In this document: positions 59,610-64,000 of the stretch, piece after piece
Numbering within the stretch: position 1 is the first letter of the stretch
How the letters are laid out: each line of letters opens with the position of its first letter
From: Nostoc foliaceum FACHB-393
Lineage (GTDB): Bacteria; Cyanobacteriota; Cyanobacteriia; Cyanobacteriales; Nostocaceae
Direction of reading: 5' to 3'
Length of the DNA stretch: 64,000 nt
Assembly: GCF_014698505.1 (NCBI RefSeq)
Contig: NZ_JACJTD010000018.1
Span: 1 to 64,000 of the forward strand
The notes under the pieces: generated by a model
What the model was told of the DNA's origin: nothing
Database searches by the model: none
What the model saw: only the letters and a program-made list of their open reading frames with translations
Translations under genes and position numbers: made by a program

Positions 59610-60323
59610 TTATTCTTCCTCGTCCCCTCGTCCCCTTGTCCCCTTGTCCAATTTTTCCAGGAGATCAGGGCGGCGATCGCGGGTTTTTTGGATTTGTTGT
59701 TCGTAACGCCACCGGGCGATCGCTGCGTGATTTCCAGAAAGCAAGACATCAGGCACTTTCAAACCGCGAAAATTGGCAGGACGAGTATATTGGGGATAGT
59801 CCAACAACCCTTCCTCAAAACTTTCTGCGGTGAGGGACTCAGTTTTGGCTACGGTTCCTGGTATTAGCCGCACTACGCCATTAATCAAAGCCATTGCTGG
59901 AATTTCTCCGCCAGTCAGAATAAAATCGCCTAAAGATACTTCACGAGTTACCAAATGCAGCACCCTCTCATCCACTCCTTCGTAATGCCCACAAATAACT
60001 ACTAACTGGTCATAATTTGTCGCCAATTCTTTCAAAAGAGGTTGATTAATTGTTTGACCCTGTGGACTCATCAAAATTATTTCTCTTCGGGGTAGAATCG
60101 GCAGCGATTCCACAGCGCTAAAAATCGGTTCTGGCTTCATTAGCATCCCTACGCCGCCACCGTAGGGTTCATCATCTACCTTTCGGTGCTTGTCAGTGGT
60201 AAAGTCCCGTGGGTTAACCAGATGCACTTCGGCAATCTGTTTGGCTAAGGCTTTACCCAGTAACCCCGAATTGAGAACAGAGTTAAAACAGTCAGGAAAA
60301 AGTGTAACTATATCAAAGCGCAC
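59610..60323 (-). CDS. trmD: tRNA (guanine-N1)-methyltransferase TrmD
   Basis: TrmD methylates G37 of tRNAs with a G next to the anticodon, preventing frameshifts. The 237-residue SPOUT-fold protein starts MRFDIVTLFPDCFNSVLNSGLLGKAL and shows the cofactor knot motifs VVICGHYEGVDERV (about 104-117), VSLGDFILTGGEIPAMALINGVVRLIPG (about 126-153) and the C-terminal VLLSGNHAAIARWR (about 196-209). These are all diagnostic. The gene is followed by ispF. A low-complexity tail (DKGTRGRGDEEE) ends the protein. Confidence 0.96.
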   Translation of the reverse strand: MRFDIVTLFPDCFNSVLNSGLLGKALAKQIAEVHLVNPRDFTTDKHRKVDDEPYGGGVGMLMKPEPIFSAVESLPILPRREIILMSPQGQTINQPLLKELATNYDQLVVICGHYEGVDERVLHLVTREVSLGDFILTGGEIPAMALINGVVRLIPGTVAKTESLTAESFEEGLLDYPQYTRPANFRGLKVPDVLLSGNHAAIARWRYEQQIQKTRDRRPDLLEKLDKGTRGRGDEEE

Positions 60324-60860
60324 AGTTATTCGTATTCGAGGACACTAATCTTAAATTTGGATGTCTAGCAAACATCGCCAAGCCAAGGTCGAGTCAAACT
60401 CCAGTTAAACTTTATCAATAGTATCTAAGACTACCAGACCTCTTGGATTTTAGATGGGATCAAAAGTTTTTCTAATTACTTAATTTATGTTTAAATGTTG
60501 TCACAACTACATTTAAATTAATAATCATATCAAGTTAACAACTTCCAGGATGCATCGAGCCAGCCTCAGAAAAAAGCGTAGTCTTACCTGCTCGTCCCCA
60601 GCCCCAGAGGGGGAATCTAGCCCCCTAAAGACTATTTTGCCCTGCTGCAAGTGGACAGGTGAAAAACAAGGCCCTGGCTTTGAGAAATGGGAACGAACAC
60701 GTTTAGACTGAGGCAACGCGAGCGTTAAGCGAGAATTTGGAGAGTGGCTGACTCAGTTCCAAACTTCCAAAAAGTGTCCTCTCAAAGAAGCAAAGCGCAA
60801 AAATCATCAGGCAACTGATCCTTGTTAAATTCACCTGAAGTTGTTGACAGGAGAAACAAA
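60324..60860. other. Intergenic region upstream of the cyanophycin operon
   Basis: This 537 bp region between trmD (leftward) and cphB (rightward) should contain the promoter of the cyanophycin genes. A GC-rich block at about 60598-60665 (cccagagggggaatct and gccccctaaag) may form a weak hairpin. A ribosome site AGGAG stands at 60850-60854. A 63-codon frame inside is not called. Confidence 0.45.
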
Positions 60861-61724
60861 ATGCCGCAATTACAAGCTAAATCGCTAGAAATGAGGACAC
60901 CCCAAGCAACTAAAACAGCCGTTCTGGTTATCGGAGGCGCAGAAGATAAAGTTCATGGGCGCGAAATCCTACGAACTTTTTTTGGACGTGCCGGTGCTAG
61001 TAAGGCTTATATTACAATTATTCCATCTGCCTCTCGCGAACCCGCCATCATCGGTGGTCGGTATATTCGCATTTTTGAAGAAATGGGTGCTCAGAAGGTA
61101 GAGATTTTAGACATCCGCGAACGAGAACAGTGTGAAGCCTCCCAGATCAAAGCATCCTTAGAAGCCTGTAGTGGGGTATTTTTGACAGGAGGAGACCAGC
61201 TGCGTCTTTGTGGCGTATTGGCAGATACACCAGCAATGGAAATTATTCGGCAGCGGGTGAGGGCGGGGCAACTTACACTAGCAGGCACCAGTGCAGGAGC
61301 GGCAGTAATGGGGCATCACATGATTGCTGGCGGCGGTAGTGGAGAGTCGCCAAATCGTTCCCTAGTCGATATGGCAACGGGTTTGGGATTTATTCCTGAA
61401 GTAATCGTTGACCAACACTTTCACAACCGTAATCGGATGGGGCGGCTAATTAGTGCGATCGCAGCTCACCCCGATCGCTTAGGTATTGGCATTGACGAAG
61501 ATACTTGTGCAGTATTTGAACGTGATGGTTGGCTACAAGTTATGGGTAAAGGCAGTGTCACCATTGTTGATCCCACTGAAGCCACCCACACCAACGAACC
61601 CCATGTCGGTGCTAATGAACCATTAACAGTGCATAATTTACGTCTCCATATCCTCAGCTACGGCGATCGCTTTCACTTGTACCAGCGGACTGTATTGCCT
61701 GCTGTACACCGAATCTCCAGCTGA
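60861..61724 (+). CDS. cphB: Cyanophycinase
   Basis: CphB is the serine peptidase that cuts cyanophycin into beta-Asp-Arg dipeptides. The start ATG 60861 (MPQLQAKSLEMRT) has AGGAG before it and is preferred to the upstream TTG. The 287-residue protein has AVLVIGGAEDKVHGREIL (about 21-38), IIPSASREP (about 55), GVFLTGGDQLRLCGVL (about 102), the nucleophile elbow LAGTSAGAAVMGHHM (about 137-151, Ser in TSAG) and VDQHFHNRNRMGRL (about 183-196). It is followed by cphA at 172 bp in the same direction: the classic cphB-cphA operon for nitrogen storage. Confidence 0.95.
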   Translation: MPQLQAKSLEMRTPQATKTAVLVIGGAEDKVHGREILRTFFGRAGASKAYITIIPSASREPAIIGGRYIRIFEEMGAQKVEILDIREREQCEASQIKASLEACSGVFLTGGDQLRLCGVLADTPAMEIIRQRVRAGQLTLAGTSAGAAVMGHHMIAGGGSGESPNRSLVDMATGLGFIPEVIVDQHFHNRNRMGRLISAIAAHPDRLGIGIDEDTCAVFERDGWLQVMGKGSVTIVDPTEATHTNEPHVGANEPLTVHNLRLHILSYGDRFHLYQRTVLPAVHRISS

Positions 61725-61895
61725 CGGGATAGAGTATCTGAGGTTACACTGAGTTGACCGCACATTTATTTCTTACCGTAGAAAAATGATAAGAATACCA
61801 TGTAAAAAGAAAAAACTGTTTGCAATGAACAGTTTAGCGGTCAATTCCAGTAAGAAACTAGAATTTTGGTTCCGAATCTCCATCTACCTATTCCC

Positions 61896-64000
61896 ATGAG
61901 AATCCTCAAGATCCAGACCTTACGCGGCCCAAACTATTGGAGCATTCGACGCCACAAGCTGATCGTCATGCGCCTCGATTTAGAAACCCTTGCCGAGACG
62001 CCCTCGAATGAAATCCCTGGCTTTTATGAAGGATTAGTTGAGGCGCTGCCGAGTCTGGAGGGCCATTATTGTTCGCCTGGCTGTCGTGGTGGTTTTTTGA
62101 TGCGAGTCAAAGAAGGCACTATGATCGGCCATATCGTGGAACACGTAGCCCTTGAACTCCAGGAATTAGCTGGTATGCATGTCGGCTTTGGTCGCACCCG
62201 CGAAACTGCCACACCCGGAATTTACCAAGTAGTAATCGAGTATCAGAATGAGGAAGCGGGACGCTACGCTGGACGAGCAGCAGTGCGGCTGTGTCAGAGT
62301 ATCGTTGATCGAGGCCGTTATCCCAAGGCAGAACTAGAGCAAGATATCCAAGACCTGAAAGACTTTGTTCGCGATGCATCCTTAGGGCCTTCTACTGAAG
62401 CGATCGTCAAAGAAGCAGAAAAAAGAGGTATTCCCTGGATGTCTCTGGAAGCCCGCTTTTTGATTCAGCTAGGCTACGGCGTGAATCAGAAGCGGATGCA
62501 GGCCACAATGACTGATAACACCAGCATTCTGGGCGTAGAATTAGCTTGTGATAAAGAAGCCACTAAACGCATCCTCGCCGCCGCTGGTGCGCCAGTACCC
62601 AGAGGTACAGTGATCAACTTCTTAGACGATTTAGAACAAGCCATTGAATACGTTGGCGGCTATCCCATCGTGATCAAGCCACTGGATGGCAATCACGGAC
62701 GTGGGATCACTATTGATATCAGAACTTGGGAAGAAGCTGAAGCCGGATACGAAGCTGCCAGACAGGTTTCCCGGTCAATTATTGTCGAAAGATATTATGT
62801 AGGGCGCGACCACAGGGTACTAGTTGTAAATGGCAAAGTAGTAGCAGTTGCCGAACGCGTTCCTGCTCATGTGATTGGTAATGGCAGATCCACTATTGCC
62901 GAATTAATTGAAGAAACAAACCTTGACCCAAATCGTGGTGAAGGACATGATAACGTCCTGACCAAGATTGAACTAGACCGCACCAGCTACCAGCTGCTAG
63001 AAAGGCAAGGCTATACCCTAAATAGCGTGCCACCCAAGGGTACTATTTGTTATCTCCGAGCAACAGCCAACTTAAGTACAGGTGGTAGCGCTGTAGACCG
63101 TACCGATGAAATTCACCCAGAAAATCTTTGGTTAGCACAACGGGTAGTTAAGATTATCGGTTTGGATATCGCCGGACTCGATATCGTCACCACGGATATT
63201 AGCCGTCCACTGCGGGAAGTTGATGGCGTGATTGTGGAAGTTAACGCCGCTCCCGGCTTCCGAATGCACGTTGCCCCAAGCGTTGGTATCCCCCGCAACG
63301 TCGCCGGCGCAGTAATGGATATGTTGTTTCCCAACGAGCAATCTAGCCAAATACCGATCCTCAGCATTACGGGTACTAATGGCAAAACCACTACTACCCG
63401 ACTACTAGCACATATTTATAAACAGACTGGGAAAGTAGTAGGATATACTACAACTGATGGGACATACATCGGTGATTATTTAGTAGAAGCTGGTGATAAC
63501 ACAGGCCCCCAAAGTGCCCACGTCATCCTTCAAGATCCCACAGTAGAGGTAGCGGTACTAGAAACGGCTCGCGGTGGCATTCTCCGCTCTGGATTAGGCT
63601 TTGTAGCAGCAAATGTGGGGGTGGTATTGAATGTAGCCTCCGACCATTTGGGAATTGGCGATATAGATACTATTGAGCAGTTAGCTAACCTCAAGAGCGT
63701 AGTAGCGGAAGCCGTATACCCGGATGGCTACGCGGTATTGAACGCCGACGATCGCCGCGTCGCCGCCATGTCAGAAAAAACTAAGGCTAATATTGCTTAC
63801 TTCACAATGAACCCCGACTCGGAATTGGTGCGGAAGCACATCCAAAAGGGTGGAGTCGCGGCAGTATATGAAAATGGCTATTTGTCAATTGTTAAAGGTG
63901 ATTGGACACACCGCATAGAAAGAGCAGAAAATATACCTTTAACAATGGGCGGACGTGCACCGTTTATGATTGCCAACGCTTTAGCTGCAAGTTTGGCAGC
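61896..64000 (+). CDS. cphA: Cyanophycin synthetase (N-terminal part, continues past the window)
   Basis: CphA polymerises aspartate and arginine into the storage polymer cyanophycin, using ATP. From ATG 61896 (MRILKIQTLRGPNYWSIRR) the frame is open for 701 codons to the window end; the family has about 875-900 residues, so only the C-terminus is missing. The N-terminal domain (1-160) and ATP-grasp domain (about 215-480: KPLDGNHGRGITI, ERVPAHVIGNGRSTIAEL, VEVNAAPGFRMHV) are followed by the Mur-ligase-like domain with P-loop ITGTNGKTTTTRLL (about 488-501) and ETARGGILRSGLGF (about 557). No frame break was seen. It is cotranscribed with cphB. Confidence 0.96.
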   Translation, partial: MRILKIQTLRGPNYWSIRRHKLIVMRLDLETLAETPSNEIPGFYEGLVEALPSLEGHYCSPGCRGGFLMRVKEGTMIGHIVEHVALELQELAGMHVGFGRTRETATPGIYQVVIEYQNEEAGRYAGRAAVRLCQSIVDRGRYPKAELEQDIQDLKDFVRDASLGPSTEAIVKEAEKRGIPWMSLEARFLIQLGYGVNQKRMQATMTDNTSILGVELACDKEATKRILAAAGAPVPRGTVINFLDDLEQAIEYVGGYPIVIKPLDGNHGRGITIDIRTWEEAEAGYEAARQVSRSIIVERYYVGRDHRVLVVNGKVVAVAERVPAHVIGNGRSTIAELIEETNLDPNRGEGHDNVLTKIELDRTSYQLLERQGYTLNSVPPKGTICYLRATANLSTGGSAVDRTDEIHPENLWLAQRVVKIIGLDIAGLDIVTTDISRPLREVDGVIVEVNAAPGFRMHVAPSVGIPRNVAGAVMDMLFPNEQSSQIPILSITGTNGKTTTTRLLAHIYKQTGKVVGYTTTDGTYIGDYLVEAGDNTGPQSAHVILQDPTVEVAVLETARGGILRSGLGFVAANVGVVLNVASDHLGIGDIDTIEQLANLKSVVAEAVYPDGYAVLNADDRRVAAMSEKTKANIAYFTMNPDSELVRKHIQKGGVAAVYENGYLSIVKGDWTHRIERAENIPLTMGGRAPFMIANALAASLA

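Noticed and set aside
60525..60716. 63-codon minus-strand frame between trmD and cphB
   Set aside because: No similarity and placed where the cph promoter should lie.
63113..63391. 92-codon minus-strand frame
   Set aside because: It is antisense to the cphA coding region, whose motifs are clear.

Overview
The window is chromosomal DNA from a filamentous, heterocyst-forming cyanobacterium of the Nostoc/Anabaena type. The evidence is a high density of the HIP1 octamer GCGATCGC, short tandem repeats of the 'gttaggagt / ataactcata' kind between genes, a CpcS/CpeS-type phycobiliprotein lyase, an adjacent Flv3-Flv1 flavodiiron pair of the kind Nostocales carry as heterocyst paralogues, and a cyanophycinase-cyanophycin synthetase operon. 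No species name is claimed.

Region 1-2995 is the right-hand part of a type V-K CRISPR-associated transposon (CAST). It contains cargo remnants, a divergent ribbon-helix-helix regulator, a cas12k gene wrecked by a large internal deletion, a tracrRNA, a six-repeat CRISPR array, a separate truncated repeat with a short homing spacer, and a right end built from TnsB-like sites. The short spacer matches the neighbouring tRNA-Ala(CGC) gene (3003-3075) at 16 of 17 positions. A GTA PAM lies beside the match, and the transposon end lies about 59 bp from the PAM, so the window preserves the homing event that placed the element. The left end and the tnsB/tnsC/tniQ genes would lie to the left, outside the window.

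Region 3-29 kb is a patchwork of ordinary and accessory genes. It holds a HAD phosphatase coupled to a methyltransferase, the RNA ligase RtcB, a large RTX calcium-binding protein, an AraC regulator, a second methyltransferase, an Rpn/DUF4351-like protein, pyruvate dehydrogenase E2, a YlqD-family protein, an acyl-ACP/CoA synthetase, two tiny paralogous membrane peptides, Uma2, RecQ, two AAA-like NTPases, a DUF2237 protein, and a CheB-hybrid histidine kinase pair. Several decayed genes lie among them: an MFS transporter, a second Uma2, a DUF4114 protein and a short RHH-like gene. A fragment of a second, TniA/TnsB-like transposase sits just downstream of the rplL operon.

Region 29.7-34 kb is the conserved translation/transcription cluster on the minus strand: rplS, then tRNA-Trp, secE, nusG, rplK, rplA, an L10 leader, rplJ, rplL and a strong terminator. 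Region 34-45.3 kb has two glycosyltransferases, a PEP-CTERM protein, an RND efflux pump with its adaptor, a bilin lyase, a glycine-rich RNA-binding protein, a BrnT fragment and a HicB-HicA toxin-antitoxin pair. Region 45.5-64 kb has flv3-flv1, coaX, an exported amidohydrolase, an alpha/beta hydrolase, a NUDIX hydrolase, argH, larB, a peptide-binding lipoprotein, ispF, trmD, cphB and the 5' two-thirds or more of cphA, which runs off the window end.

The most informative part is the decaying CAST. Its RNA parts and its end look intact while its effector protein is broken by a deletion between short direct repeats. The least explained parts are a nested hairpin at 37728-37835, the two small membrane peptides near 17 kb, and the two AAA-like NTPases at 21.6-24.7 kb.
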